Assembly: GCA_029817715.1 (NCBI GenBank)
Contig: JARUPY010000332.1
Location: forward strand, 1-64,000
Length of the DNA: 64,000 bases
Source: Melastoma dodecandrum
Lineage: Eukaryota > Streptophyta > Magnoliopsida > Myrtales > Melastomataceae
Direction of reading: 5' to 3'
Part shown: in pieces, positions 48,144 to 60,703 of the stretch
How the letters are laid out: each line of letters begins with the position of its first letter
Numbering within the stretch: position 1 is the first letter of the stretch
Translations under genes and position numbers: made by a program
The notes under the pieces: generated by a model
Database searches by the model: none
Told to the model about the DNA's origin: nothing
Seen by the model: only the letters and a program-made list of their open reading frames with translations

Positions 48144-49467
48144 ATCATCTGCTGATTTTTGTTACTTTTTGCTTATGCGGAATCCATTCAGGAAGAGGAA
48201 TGGTTTCATTGTCAATGGATTTGCTCTCAAAGCAAAAAGGAGGGAAAGGAAGGAGGGGGGATTCCATAACATCACCAAACAAGATATTATTTTCATTTCC
48301 TACTGAGATATGAACCACGGGCTTTTTCCAACCCTTTTTGTGTTTTTTTTTTTCCCTTTAGTTTTGTTTTGTAGCGGGTGGGTGAGTCGGGGTGTGTGTG
48401 CCAGTGATTATATCATCATTTTGTCTCCCCCTTCAAAAAGGGAGGGCCCCATACAATCAAACGATTTAGACAGCAACCGCAGCCATCCTCCACAGAAGCC
48501 ACCCCCACCTCCCTATCTCCCTCCCAACCCAACCATCCACCATTTAACATTACATTATTCTTCATTAAATTAAAAAAAAAAAGAAACAATTACTGTGTGC
48601 TATAGCAAAATTATCACGATTTTGTTGATAATGCACGTGAAAGAAACAACAACAACAACAACAATAATAATAAATAGCCTGTTTGGTTGGGACAGAAGAT
48701 AAATATTAAAATGGGGCTAAGTATTCTATTGGGGATCGAGATCGGGATCGGGATCTGGATTCTTCTTTCCTTCCTTGGCTGCAGAAACACAAAAGGACGA
48801 TTCTTCCAGATGGTGATGATAAGCAGATGCCCTTTTCTGTCCTCCTCTTTACGAAAGCTTAAGAATGTCTTGAGTTGTTTAACCATGGTAAAAAAAAAAT
48901 AATCTTATCCCGTCCTTTTATGGCCTACACTGCCCCCGCCAACACCATCCATTCTCATCATATAACAAATTCATGTAAATTAGCTGGGGGATTCGATACT
49001 TAAAGATCTCTCTGGCGCATGCAAAGCGAAGATGCCGAATCTTCAACGCAATTCAAGTAAAAGAATCTATGAGGGGGAGCTTGCTTGAGGGATACGTTTA
49101 TACTATGTTATGTTTTCTCCAGAAAAGCTTCAAGGCGCGGGAAATAATGAAACACTTCCCAAGGAGCCATCTCTAACAGGTGTCAACGCAATTAGGGAGA
49201 AGTGAATGGCATGGCACTCAAAGGGACGCCAAACGCAATCAACTTAGTACAATTCCGATACCAATTTCTTTTTTTCTTTTTCTTTAAAGGGCATTTGGAG
49301 ATTTTCATAACACGCACAACTCGATTAATTGAGACAGAACTATCTACCTTTGTCAATTCAATTGGTGTCACCCTCCGAGGGGGGAAGGAAAGCGGTTGGG
49401 TCCCTGGCACACTAAGAGAAGAGAAGGCGCCAAATTAAATAATTAATAACGCCAAGAAGGTACGGAC
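48144..49467. other. MFS 3' flank and intergenic spacer
   Basis: No gene was recognised. It includes (CAA)n then (TAA)n repeats at about 48645-48675 and scattered T and A runs. The first few hundred bases probably hold the 3'-UTR. Confidence 0.5.
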
Positions 49468-49996
49468 TACGGGTGTAAATGATCATAACGGTTCGAGAAC
49501 CGTTCGAGAAAATTTCGAGCTCGAACCTTAAAATTATTATTAGAATCGTTCGCAAGCTTATTTGAGCACATAATGTTTAATAGTGCAATTAATAAGAGCT
49601 TTACTTCACGTGCAAGAGGAAAGGGGATTCACCGCATTACTCCCCGCCCAGCCACCGGTCCTCCCCTCCCGCCCGCTCATCTTCCTCCTCCTCCTCGTTA
49701 ACTGGGCCGCCCTTCCTTCTCCTCTCCTACCCGTCCAGCCAGCCAGTCCTCCTCATCCCAGCTCACCCTTCTTCCTCCTCATCCTCGATGGCCAGGACGC
49801 CCCCTCCTCCAAAAAAGAGCTCGAGCTCGAGCCTAAAACGAACTCTAGCTCCAAAAAAGATAAACGAGCTCGAGCTCGAGCTCCAATATTTCTACTCTAC
49901 CAAGCTCGAGCTCGATCTCGAGCCTACGAGCTCCCTGACGAGCCCGAGCCTGAGCCCACTACTGTTCGGGCTTGGCTTAGCTCGTTTACACCCCTA
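49468..49996. mobile_element. hAT-type MITE with GAGCTCGAGC-rich arms
   Basis: The element begins TACGGGTGTAAATGATC and ends GCTCGTTTACACCCCTA, an imperfect inverted pair. The flanks gtacggac (49460-49467) and agacggac (49997-50004) agree at six of eight positions, like an aged 8-bp hAT target duplication. The inner arms contain alternating GAGCTCGAGCTC words. The centre (about 49615-49800) is C/T-rich and gives a low-complexity open frame that I do not treat as a gene. Confidence 0.7.
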
Positions 49997-50004
49997 AGAC
50001 GGAC

Positions 50005-50352
50005 TGGGGACTGTTAGGGAATTAGAAGAAGAGGAGAAGGCAGGGCAGGAGAAGGCCTTTTCCCAGGAATACCCACTCGGTGAAAAGGACACGCGGTATT
50101 ACTCCACTCTGAACCAAGCGAATCCCTGCACCCGATCTTCCATGACCAACTAAAGTATAAGATGAGTGAAGCCCATATTCTTGCCTTGCCTAACTTGTCG
50201 AAGATGTTTGAAGTTGAGTGTGACGTATCTGATATGGAAATATGAGGAGGCATACTTCAAGAAGAGATATTGATTGCATTCTTCAGTGAGAAACTCAGTG
50301 GAACCTGACTCAACAACTCGACATACAATAAGGAGTTCTTAGCTATCGTCGA
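50005..50352 (+). pseudogene. Old Ty3/gypsy remnant, RNase H 5' part
   Basis: From about 50157 the + strand reads LALPNLSKMFEVECDVS, then ILQEEILIAFFSEKLSG, then NNSTYNKEFLAIVD. This is the start of a Ty3/gypsy RNase H domain (the family form is close to FEVECDAS...AYFSEKL...TYDKE). Two stops are present. It breaks off at 50352 and resumes after the younger element at 60704. Confidence 0.8.
50348..50352. repeat. 5-bp target site duplication, left copy
   Basis: The pentamer gtcga directly precedes the 5' LTR and recurs at 60704-60708. Confidence 0.9.
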
Positions 50353-52759
50353 TGTAACGACCCGGAATTTCGGAAATAAAATATATTATTTTGACTAGAC
50401 GAGTTGACTAGGATCAGGACGTTTGACCGAGTCAAAATCCGACGTGGCACGGAAGTTTAACACTTTCGTCGTCAGTGAACGTTAATATCGAATATTAACT
50501 AGACTACTAATTCGATTTCGTGTGATTATGTCACGCGGGAAACGGGACGCCTAGACCTAAACGAAATCGAGTTAGGGTGTTGGTGATATTCGTTTAACGT
50601 CACGGAATTTGACCGAGAAAAGTTTAATTAATAATCATATTACAAGAACGACAGGAACTGTAAAACATATAGTGAGCGACGAATTATATAATATTCGGGC
50701 GATGGTTCTATCATACGGGAGTTAAGTGTTGATAAGAGATTTGGGACATTACTTCCTCACCACCAAACGTAAAAGAAGATGAATGGGAAAGAAAGAATTT
50801 AATTATAGTGAGGCCCTCCCCACGACACACACACATCCTTCGTCGGGAAGCAAAGTAGATAATTTTAATAGAAAAAAAATAATAGAACAAGAAGGAAGAG
50901 ATAAGGAGAATCGGGGATGGGAGATTCTTATTGGACGAGGGAGTTTCTTCCCTGCTGATGGATAAGGAGAATCGGGGAACGGGAGGAAGAATAAGAGGGC
51001 CTGTACTTTCGGTCCCTTCACGAGGGGTGAGAGCGTTACGAGTTCTCCCCCATTGTCACTGGAGCTACGAGATGACAATCAGGTTGGCCGGAGGGAAGAG
51101 TGATCGCTAAAGACTGCCAGTGTACGTCCTCACCCACCTCCCCTCGTGTTTTGCGTGTTTTTCCCTTCTGTTTCATGCTGGTCATTATTGAGGATGCGGA
51201 CGGTTTGGGTAGAACGACGGGGAGGCGGGTAGGTCGGGAGGTTGTCCTCGTGTGCTTCCTCTACGGTGAGTCTGTTTGTGTGATCTCGTGGGTCAACCAG
51301 GTTCGGAACATGTCGACCTGGAACTCAGAAGCTGCGGCCGAGATGAAAAGAGAGCCGAGTGCGGTATGAACATGGAAGAGGTCCGCGCATAAGAGGCCAA
51401 CTCCTGTATTCCTACGGGTTCTGTACGGTGTGTGGGGAGTTGTCGGGTGTAACTTGCCTGGTATTGTTGCTCGGAGGCGTACGGCCCCGAGTAGCGGCGG
51501 CAAGATTGAGGGCATGGCTTTCCGATAGCCCTTGGTATTCGCTATAGCCGTTGTGACGAATCTGGAAAGGGAAGTTGCGAAACCGCAAACCCTGCTCCGC
51601 TGACTCCTGGATGCCTGTACTCTTGGCATGGGGATCGCGACTGCCCTGTAACGAGCACTGCGTCATGATGGATAGCCGGATATGCAAGCTAAGGGGTCGA
51701 ACTAGAATGCTTTACGATTTGTCGTATTATGAGTAATTGATCTCGAAGATGGATGTTCTGACCCGCTTGCTCTAAATGCTTAAAGACCGAATCCAGCGAA
51801 TGAGCAAGAGACTACTAAATGTTCCGTTGTAAAGGTATGGGAATGGACTGCTGGAATTCAGGGTTAATCTAATTGGGATATATGAGCATTTTCGATTGTA
51901 GAGGCTATGAAAGACTACGACGGTGGTCGGGGGTCAAACGACATGCGTTGCGGCTGATCCATAATTTTTATGGTAGGTTCACGGATTGGACCAACTACGT
52001 TCGACCCTGGTCAACGGTGGTTGGGTTTCATAGAACTGTAAGGCATCAGCGAGACGGAAATGACGCTGCCGCTGTCTATGACCTGGACCGATCACGTCCT
52101 TATGAAAATGGGTTGGCAGCTCGATCTAGTCTTTCTACTGAGTCTTGGAAATATTTGTGATCACTGATTGTGGAGATTGTTACCCGACATGCGTGTCGGA
52201 GGAGTACGGAGAGGCGACAACTATGCGCGGTTGTGCCTACTGGCCGTTTCCCGGGCGCTCCCGGAGGAGTGGATGGGGACGCATTGTAATGGTCCTGGCA
52301 TCCGGTGGAAGTGTTGTTATGGTGAGGAAGGAACCAGGGAAGTCGTATTTATTATTTTGTGATTGTTAGTAATTATTGTTATGCGTACTGCTTTTACGCG
52401 TGATGAATTTAAGTTGATGTGTTCCTGCTGAATGATATTATTTATCCGCATCGCTCTAATTCCTGTGGCTTGGATGCATAGTGGCAATAAACTGTTTTAT
52501 TTGAAATGATGCACGCTAGGATGATGTTAGGGGTCACACGACCTTTCGCATGTACATGGGTGGGGCGTACCAGCGTTTATCGCTGATTCCCCCCTAGTTC
52601 TTTAGCGCAGGTAGATAGGTACACTTTGGCACTGAAGGATTGGAGAAGAGGAATCGAGACATTCGCGGGTGAGGACTTTAAGTTGTTGGCTTCCGCTACG
52701 CTGACTGGTCAAGAGCAGTTAAATAATTTGCAAAATTTGTACTAATGCTGGTCTTTACA
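50353..52759 (+). repeat. 5' LTR of the younger gypsy element
   Basis: It aligns along its whole length with 58310-60703. The first 105 bp differ by four transitions. It has a 12-bp insertion relative to the 3' LTR at about 51973-51984. Short plus and minus open frames within it have exact counterparts in the 3' LTR and are not genes. Confidence 0.93.
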
Positions 52760-52760
52760 G

Positions 52761-52775
52761 TTGGTATCAGAACGC
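52761..52775 (+). other. Primer binding site (tRNA-Met type)
   Basis: TTGGTATCAGAACGC starts two bases after the 5' LTR and matches the usual TGGTATCAGAGC initiator-Met tRNA complement with one change. Confidence 0.85.
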
Positions 52776-53090
52776 AGTTAGTTGGAGTAATAAGTTGGAT
52801 TAGTATGCGCTTTAGGTCTAAATGAAAAAAAATAGTAAACCCACCCGTGAATGATAATACTAGACAGAGTCTCGAAAAGTGAGGTAAATGATAGACACAA
52901 GCGCACTCACCTTTGTCAGGGGAATCTTTCTGAGTGCGAATAGATTTGACAGGGTGCAGTAGGCATGCCCGTGAGTTGAAAAGACCACACGAATGGCTAG
53001 ATGACAAACGAAAACTTATTATAAATACGACTGAGGAGCAGTCAAGGAAAAATCACATCCTAGCCAGAAAAATCACAAGTAATACCCCTA

Positions 53091-53563
53091 GTGAATCCGG
53101 TTAGTATGGCAAATCGCGGCGAAGGTCGACACCCAGGACGCATGCCTGAGCTATCCAAAGGCAAAGCAGGCCCCAGTGGTGATCCAGATGGTGAAACTCC
53201 AGAGATTCCCGAAGCCGGAGACGCTCCGAACTGGGCCCCAGACAATGAGTTTTGGTCGCCGTTTGTCACTGTTCCGGAGTGCTTGAACCTTCTCACAGGA
53301 TTCTTGACCGGCTTATACCATGGTTCACACCTACCAGAGCTTACCCTCTCACAGTTGAGGCGTCTGATAGCAGACCTTGCAGCGATTGAGGATGAGGACG
53401 TTCCCATCTACCGTCTTGCGAAATGCCGACAATTTCGGGATCTTGTGAATAGTATCCCTTGATTGGACCGACGTGTAGAGGACTTCCATCTAGGACTCTT
53501 TGACGCTGCCCGTAGGGAGCTTGAGGTTGCAGTAACTGACTACGCGCGTGGTCCCCAGAATTG
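53091..53563 (+). CDS. Leader open frame between PBS and gag, unidentified
   Basis: The frame from 53091 (or ATG at 53106) encodes about 118-123 residues ending at TGA 53460-53462. The same frame continues open for another 33 codons to a TGA at 53561-53563, so one point mutation may have split a protein of about 155 residues. The N-terminus is Gly/Pro-rich and acidic. The rest is helical and Leu-rich (LNLLTGFLTGLYHGSHLPEL, LSQLRRLIADLAAIEDED). It is not the gag capsid, which starts further on, and I do not recognise it. Confidence 0.5.
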
Positions 53564-53863
53564 AACTCGGACTTGTGTGTGAACTGAGTGTAACCGTCGT
53601 GTGTGAGTGAGAATCTTGTCAGAGTGTGTGAATGGTCATTCTGGTACTATTACCATGTGATCGACAATTTGCAGGCGAATAGTAACCCTGCATGTATGAG
53701 TGTCAGTTTTTAATAAATCGTGAATTATTGGACCTTGAATCTTGGTAGTATAAAAGGTTGTGGACTCACCAGTTTGAAACACACCAATCTCGAGTACTAA
53801 ACCTTTCAGTTGAACTTCTCCTGATTCCAAACTCTCTACTCAATCTTCTCTGTGAAATTCTAG

Positions 53864-56800
53864 ATGGCAGACGACGCGGGAAGCAACGCAGGAAGAAACA
53901 TGCCTTAAATAGGGACGACGGTGTCCAGACACCGCCGGATAGAGATGTTGTCCGAGATAAGGCATTAGAATGCCCCTACTTACGACAGTACTGAAGGGCC
54001 GGAAAAGGCCCAGTCCTTCCTGTGGAACTGGGAACGGATCTTCGAATACCTAGACTACACTGATTTGGAGAAGGCAGCACTGGTGGAACACCATCTGAGG
54101 GACAACACATTTCTATGGTGGAAGTCTTCTCGAGCTGCCGCCAGAACACACTACCAGGGGACGGCTTGGGTGCAGTTTTGCCAAGCCTTTCTGGACAAAT
54201 ATTTCCCAGCCACTTTAAGAAGGGCCAAGATCCGAGAGTTCGAGTTACTGGAGTAGGGAGATATGTCGGTGGACGAGCACGAGCGTCGATTCACGGATCT
54301 CTCAAAGTTTGCCCCCCACCTGGTAGCCACACCGGAACTAAAGACGCACCGGTACATTGAGAGTCTGGACCCCAGGATTCGGGGGAGGTTATCATCGTTC
54401 ATGCTGTAGACGTACGAGGAAATGTACTACCGGGCACAGCTTATCGAGAAGTCAGTGAAGGCAGAGAATGAGCACGCGGCACGTAAGGGGAGATCGGAGG
54501 CTGGACCATCGAGGAAGTCTGGAGGATTATTTCATGGCGTCAGCCGATTCTTCAGTGGGGACAGGAGGTCTGGTACAAGTGGGATATCAAAGCCCAGTGG
54601 GTATGGTCGCGGAGCGCGGCCATCTCACTCGCCCACTTGCTCACGGTGTGGGCGAGCCCATGGTGGTATGTCGTGCCTCGCATCCACGCTTAATTGCCAT
54701 ATGTGTGGTCAGCAAGGCCACATTAAAGCTTGTTGCTCGCAGCTGGCGGGTAATAGATCGGGCGGTGCTGGCCCATCGTTTGCTGGGTCTCGTAACATGC
54801 CAGGCAGGAGCGGATCAAGGGGTTCCGTCAATCAACCTTCTGGATCGGGACAAGTGAATGTGATGGGCCGAGGACAGGCAGGCCCTGCCAACAATGCCAT
54901 GTCAGGTATGATTTTGGTAAACGGTCGGGATGCTAATGCCCTGTTCGATACGGGCGCAACACATTCCTTCTTATCTCAAAGTTTCGTTGAGAGAAACGGA
55001 CTTATGATTGATATTGGGAACAATCCTCTGAGGGTATGGTTACCCAACGGGGAATTTGTGCTCATGAACTCTGTGTGCAGGAATTGTGAGGTTAGAGTGA
55101 ATTTGCTACAAACATGGATTGACCTGATTGTATTCCAGATAAGGGACTTTGGCGTCATACTGGGGATGGACTGGCTGATGACGTGTCATGCCATGGTGGA
55201 TTGTATCAGACGAGAGATTTTATTCAAAGTTCCAGGACAGCCAGTCTGTGCATACTCTGGACAGGAGTACCAGCGTGACGGGATTCCCTTGATAGCGGCG
55301 ATGGAGGCCCAGCGGATCTTGTGTGATGGTGGCGATGCTTTTCTGGCAGTGGTACTGAATCTGAAGGAGGAACTTCCGAGTTTGCAGGACATCCCCATAG
55401 TACGGGATTACGAGGATGTGTTCCCGGAGGAACTTCCTGGATTACCACCGTCAAGAAAAGTGGATTTTGTAATTGATGTTGTTCCAGGTACGGAACCTAT
55501 TTCCCGAGCCCCGTATCGTATGGGGTTTCCTGAGTTAAGAGAGTTGAAGGTGCAACTCCAGGAGTTATTAGATAAGGGGTTTATATGCCCCAGTGTGTCC
55601 CCTGTGTTGTTTGTGAAAAAGAGAGACGGTACAATGAGAATGTGTATTGACTATCATATGTTGAATAAAGCCACCATCAAGAACCGATATCCTTTGCCGC
55701 GTATTGATGATCTGTTTGATCAGCTTCAGGGATCCGTAGTTTACTCTAAAATCGATTTAAGATCAGGGTACAGGATTCTGATGTTATGAAAATAGCCTTT
55801 CGCACCAGATATGGACACTACGAATTCCTGGTGATGTCTTTTGGACTGACTAACGCTCCAGCAGCTTTCATGGAGTTGATGAACCGCATTTTCAGACCCT
55901 ACCTTGACCAGTTTGTAGTGGTGTTCATAGATGATATTCTGGTATATTCTAAAAGTATGGAGGAGCACGCGGATCATCTGAGATTGGTTTTAGAAGTTCT
56001 ACGACAGAATCAGTTGTATGCCAAGCTAAGTAAGTGCGACTTCTGGATGAGCAGCGTGAGCTTCTTGGACCATATTGTATTCGCAGAGGGTATTGCAGTG
56101 GACCATCCAAAGTCGAAGCTGTTCTGAACTGGCCTCGCCCTACTACAGTGACTGAGATGCGGAGTTTCCTCGGCTTAGCTGGGTATTACAGACGCTTCAT
56201 TGAGGGATTCCCTCGCATTGCTAGACCTCTAACCCAGCCACTGAAAAAGGGTACCGCGTTCGAGTGGACTCATGATTGTGAGAAGAGCTTCCTCGAGTTA
56301 AGGAACAGATTGACTTCTGCACCAGTGTTGGTATTGCCCAGTGGCAGTGGAAGATTCGCACTTTACTGTGATGCTTCTTATTTCGGATTGGGTGCTGTAA
56401 TGATGCAGCACGGCAGGGAAGTAGCTTACGCTTCTAGACAACTTAAAGTTCATGAATAGAACTACCCAACCCACGACTTGGAGCTTGCTGCAGTAGTCTT
56501 CGCATTGAAAATCTGGCGCCATTTTCTGTATGGCGAGACTTTCGAGATATTCATCGACCATAAGAGCTTAAAGTATATGTTCTCTCAGGATGAGCTGAAC
56601 ATGAGACAAAGGTGGTGGATGGAACTGATTAAAGATTATGACTGCACGATCTCTTACCATCCAGGCAGAGCAAACGTGGTTGCCGATGCATTGAGCCGAA
56701 AGACTGCCTCCCTAGCCAGCATTGAGGTAGAAGAATGGCGACTACGCGAGCAGGTAAATGAGATCGGTGTTAGAGTTGGATTCAGTGGCAGTGGGCCTCT

Positions 56801-58254
56801 ACTTGCTACCATGATCATTGGATCTCAGTTGATGGATTTGATTCGCGCGGCCCAACTCCAAGATCCATACCTGACGGAGGAGCGATCCAAGTTGCAGGTT
56901 CAGGCAGATACTGAGTTTAGTGTGTCTGATGATGATTTGTTGCGGTACCAGGGACGCATCTTCATACCTATTCATGAGGATCTACGGAATCTAATCATGG
57001 ATGAGGCACATTTGAGTGCGTATAGTATCCACCCCGGGGTCACCAAAATGTACCAAAATCTACGGAAACGGTACTGGTGGTCGGTATGAAAAGAGACGTG
57101 GCTCAGTATGTGAGCCGCTGCTTGACCTGTCAGCGGGTCAAGATTGAGCATCGCAGACCGAGTGGAGAACTTTAGCCATTGCCAATTTCCAATTGGAAAT
57201 GGGATGAAATCGCCATGGATTTTGTGACTAACCTACCCAAGACAGTGCAGGGTTTTGATTCTGTTTGGGTGATAGTGGACAGATTGACTAAATCTGCTCA
57301 CTTCATCCCCATTAGTGTGACATACTCGGTTGCCAAATTGGCCAAGCTGTATGTGAAGGATGTCATTCGCCTTCACGGTGTTCCCAGTGTTATAATTTCT
57401 GACAGGGATGCGAGGTTTACTTCTCGGTTCTGGAGCAATATACAGCGGTCATTGGGCACGAGGTTGAATATGAGCACTGCCTTCCAACCTCAGACAGATG
57501 GTCAGACCGAGCCCATCATCCAGATACTTGAGGATATGTTGAGAGCTTGTGCTTTAGATCTGGAGGGCTCGTGGGTAGATCAGCTACCATTAGTGGAGTT
57601 CTCATACAATAACAGTTACCAACAGAGTATCCAGATGGCTCCCTTTGAAGCTCTATATGGCCGCCCGTGCAGAACTCCTTTATGTTGGAACGAGAGTGGA
57701 GAACAGGCAGAGTTAGGACCTGAGATGGTCCGTGAGACTACAGAGATGATCAGGCTTATTCAGGATCGTCTTCGCGCCGCACAGAGTAGACAAAAGAGTT
57801 ATGCAGACAGGCGGCGCAGGCCTCTCGAGTTCGAGGTAGGAGATTACGTCTTTCTGAAAGTATCTCCTACCAAGATGAACCTCCGATTTGGACTGAAAGG
57901 AAAATTAAGCCCGAGATATATTGGACCTTTCGCGATCTTGGAGAGGATCGGGAATGTGGCCTACAGGTTAGCCTTACCCCCCAAAGTGGCAAATATCCAT
58001 AATGTCTTCCATGTATCTATGTTTATGAAGTACGTCCCAGATCCTCGACATGTGCTGCATGATGAGCAGATTGAGGTGGCTCCAAACTTACATGTTACTA
58101 CGAGCCCGTAGAGACAGTTGATAGGATGGAGAAACAGCTCCGTCATCGAGTGGTTCCTATGGTGCGGGTACGTTGGTTACATGAAAATATTGAGGAGTTC
58201 ACTGGGAAAACAGAATCTAACATGAAAGAGATATACCCGTACCTATTTGAGTGA
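53864..58254 (+). pseudogene. gag-pol of the younger gypsy element, broken
   Basis: Gag begins MADDAGSNAG at 53864 but meets stops early; its capsid core (FLWNWERIFEYLDY, WVQFCQAFLDKYFP) lies at 54017-54250. The knuckle [14 protein letters not shown] is near 54700. Protease has [12 protein letters not shown] (about 54945). Reverse transcriptase has [15 protein letters not shown], a small deletion plus frameshift at about 55775-55790 after RSGY, and the catalytic [10 protein letters not shown] (about 55925). RNase H has FALYCDASYFGLGAV, a TAG at 56457-56459, and VADALSRK. Integrase has CLTCQRVK, VTNLPKTVQGFDSVWVIVDR, ISDRDARFTSRFW and NMSTAFQPQTDGQTE. A last frameshift near 58100 precedes the tail ending at 58254. 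Other stops are at 54254-54256, 54406-54408 and about 57173. Confidence 0.9.
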
Positions 58255-58292
58255 GAGTGATATGTACTATGAAATTTCGGGGACGAAATTTA

Positions 58293-58308
58293 AATAAAGG
58301 GAGGTAGA
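58293..58308 (+). other. Polypurine tract
   Basis: The purine-rich stretch aataaagggaggtaga directly precedes the 3' LTR. Confidence 0.75.
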
Positions 58309-58309
58309 T

Positions 58310-60703
58310 TGTAACGACCCGGAATTTCGGAAATGAAATATATTATTTTGACTAGACAAGTTGACTAGGATCAGGACGTTTGACCGAGTCAAAATCCGGC
58401 GTGGCGCGGAAGTTTAACACTTTCGTCGTCAGTAAACGTTAATATCGAATATTAACGAGACTACTAATTCGATTTCGTGTGATTATGTCACGCGGGAAAG
58501 GGGACGCCTAGACCTAAACGAAATCGAGTTAGGGTGTTGGTGATATTCGTTTAACGTCACGAATTTTGACCGAGAAAAATTTAATTAATAATCATATTAC
58601 AAGAACGACGGGAACTGTAAAACATATAGTGAGCGACGAATTATACAATATTCGGGCGATGGTTCTATCCTACCGGAGTTAAGTGTTGATAAGAGATTTG
58701 GGACATTACTTCCTCACCACCAAACGTAAAAGAAGATGAATGGGAAAGAAAGAATTTAATTATAGTAAGGCCCTCCCCACGACACACACACATCCTTCGT
58801 CGGGAAGCAAAGTAGATAATTTTAATAGAAAAAAAATAATAGAACAAGAAGGAAGAGATAAGGAGAATCGGGGATGGGAGATTCTTATTGGACGAGGGAG
58901 TTTCTTCCCTGCCGATGGATAAGGAGAATCGGGGAACGGGGGGACGAATAAGAGGGACTGTCCTTTCGGTCCCTTCACGAGGGGTGAGAGCATTACGAGT
59001 TCCTCCCCCACTGTCACTGGAGCTGCGAGAGGACAATCAGGTTGGCCGGAGGGAAGGGTGATCACTAAAGACTGCTAGTGTACGTCCTCACCCACTTCCC
59101 CTCGTGTTTTGTGTGTTTTTCCCTTTTGTTTCATGCTGGTCGTTGTTGAGGATGCGGATGGTTTGGGTAGAACGACGGGGAGGTGGGTAGGTCGGGAGGT
59201 TGTCCTCGTGTGCTTCCTCTGCGGTGAGTCTGTTCGTGTGATCTCGTGGGTCAACCAGGTTCGGATCATGTCGACCTGGAACCCAGAAGCTGCGGCCGAG
59301 ATGAAAAGAGAGCCGAGTGCGGTATGAACATGGAAGATGTCCGCGCATAAGCGTCCAACTCCTGTATTCCTGCGGGTTCTGTACGGTGTGTGGGGAGTTG
59401 TCGGGTGTAACTTGCCTGGTATTGTTGCTCGGAGGCGTACGGCCCCGAGTAGCAGCGGCAAGAGTGAGGGCGTGGCTTTCCGATAGCCCTTGGTATTCGC
59501 TATAACCGTTGTGACGAATCTGGAAAGGGAAGTTGCGAAACCGCGGGCCGTGTTCCGCTGTCTCCTGGACGCCTGTACTCTTGGCATGGGGATCGCGACT
59601 GCCCTGTAACGAGCACTGCGTCGTGATGGATAGCCGGATATGCAAGCTAAGGGGTCGAACTAGAATGCTTTGCGATTTGTCGTATTATGAGTAATTGATC
59701 TCGATGATGGATATTCCGACTTGCTTGCTCTAAATGCTTAAAGACCGAATCCAGCGAATGGTCAAGAGACTTGGAAATGTTCTGTTGTAAAGGTATGGGA
59801 ATGGACTGCTGGAATTCAAGGTTAATCTGATTGGGATATATGAGCATTTTCGATTGTAGAGGCTATGAAAGACTACGACGGTGGTCGGGGGTCAAACGAC
59901 ATGCGTTGCGGCTGATCCATAATTTTTATGATTGGACCAACTACGTTCGACCCTGGTCAACGGTGGTTGGGTTTCGTAGAACTGTAAGGCATCAGCGAGA
60001 CGGAAATGACGCTGCCGCTGTCTATGACCTGGACCGATCACGTCCTTATGAAAATGGGTTGGCAGCTCGATCTAGTCTTTCTACTGAGTCTTGGAAATAT
60101 TTGTGATCACTGATTGTGGAGATTGTTACCCGACATGCGTGTTGGAGGAGTACGGAGAGGCGACAACCATGCGCGGTTGTGCCTGCTGGCCGTTTCCCGG
60201 GCGCTCCCGGAGGAGTGGATGGGGACGCATTGTAATGGTCCTGGCATCCGGTGGAAGTGTTGTTATGGTGAGGAAGGAACTAGGGAAGTCGTATTTATTA
60301 TTTTGTGATTGTTAGTAATTATTGTTATGCGTACTGCTTTTACGCGTGATGAATTTAAGTTGATGTGTTTCTGCTGAATGATATTATTTATCCGCATCGC
60401 TCTAATTCCTGTGGCTTGGATGCATAGTGACAATAAACTGTTTTTTTGAAGTATGTACGCTAGGATGATGTTAGGGGTCACACGACCTTTCGCATGTGCA
60501 TGGGTGGGGCGTACCAGCGTTTATCGTTGATTTCCCCCTAGTTCTTTAGCGCAGGTAGATAGGTACACTTTGGCACTGAAGGATTGGAAAAGAGGGATCG
60601 AGACATTCGCGGGTGAGGACTTTAAGTTGTTGGCTTCCGCTACGCTGACTGGTCAAGAGCAGTTAAATAATTTGCAAAATTTGTTCTAATGCTGGTCTTT
60701 ACA
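58310..60703 (+). repeat. 3' LTR of the younger gypsy element
   Basis: It begins TGTAACGACC and ends TTTACA, matching the 5' LTR along its length. It is 13 bp shorter, mostly because of one 12-bp indel. Confidence 0.93.

Larger units (their letters stand above)
50353..60703 (+). mobile_element. Full-length Ty3/gypsy LTR retrotransposon (chromovirus-like, 10.35 kb)
   Basis: LTRs of about 2.4 kb begin TGTAACGACC and end TTTACA. Target duplication gtcga flanks the element. Internal order is PBS, a leader open frame, gag with CCHC knuckle, protease, reverse transcriptase, RNase H, integrase, a C-terminal chromodomain-like tail, and the PPT. Integrase downstream of reverse transcriptase marks Ty3/gypsy. 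Long LTRs and the tail suggest the Tekay/Del chromovirus group (inference). At least six stops or frameshifts make it non-autonomous now. Confidence 0.93.

Noticed and set aside
49583..50017. 144-codon open frame rich in Pro, Leu, Ser and Glu
   Set aside because: It lies inside the hAT-type MITE and is made of CT-rich and GAGCTC-rich repeats.
51873..52369. Open frames of 64-95 codons repeated at 59831-60315
   Set aside because: They lie within the two LTRs and duplicate for that reason; no domain is seen.
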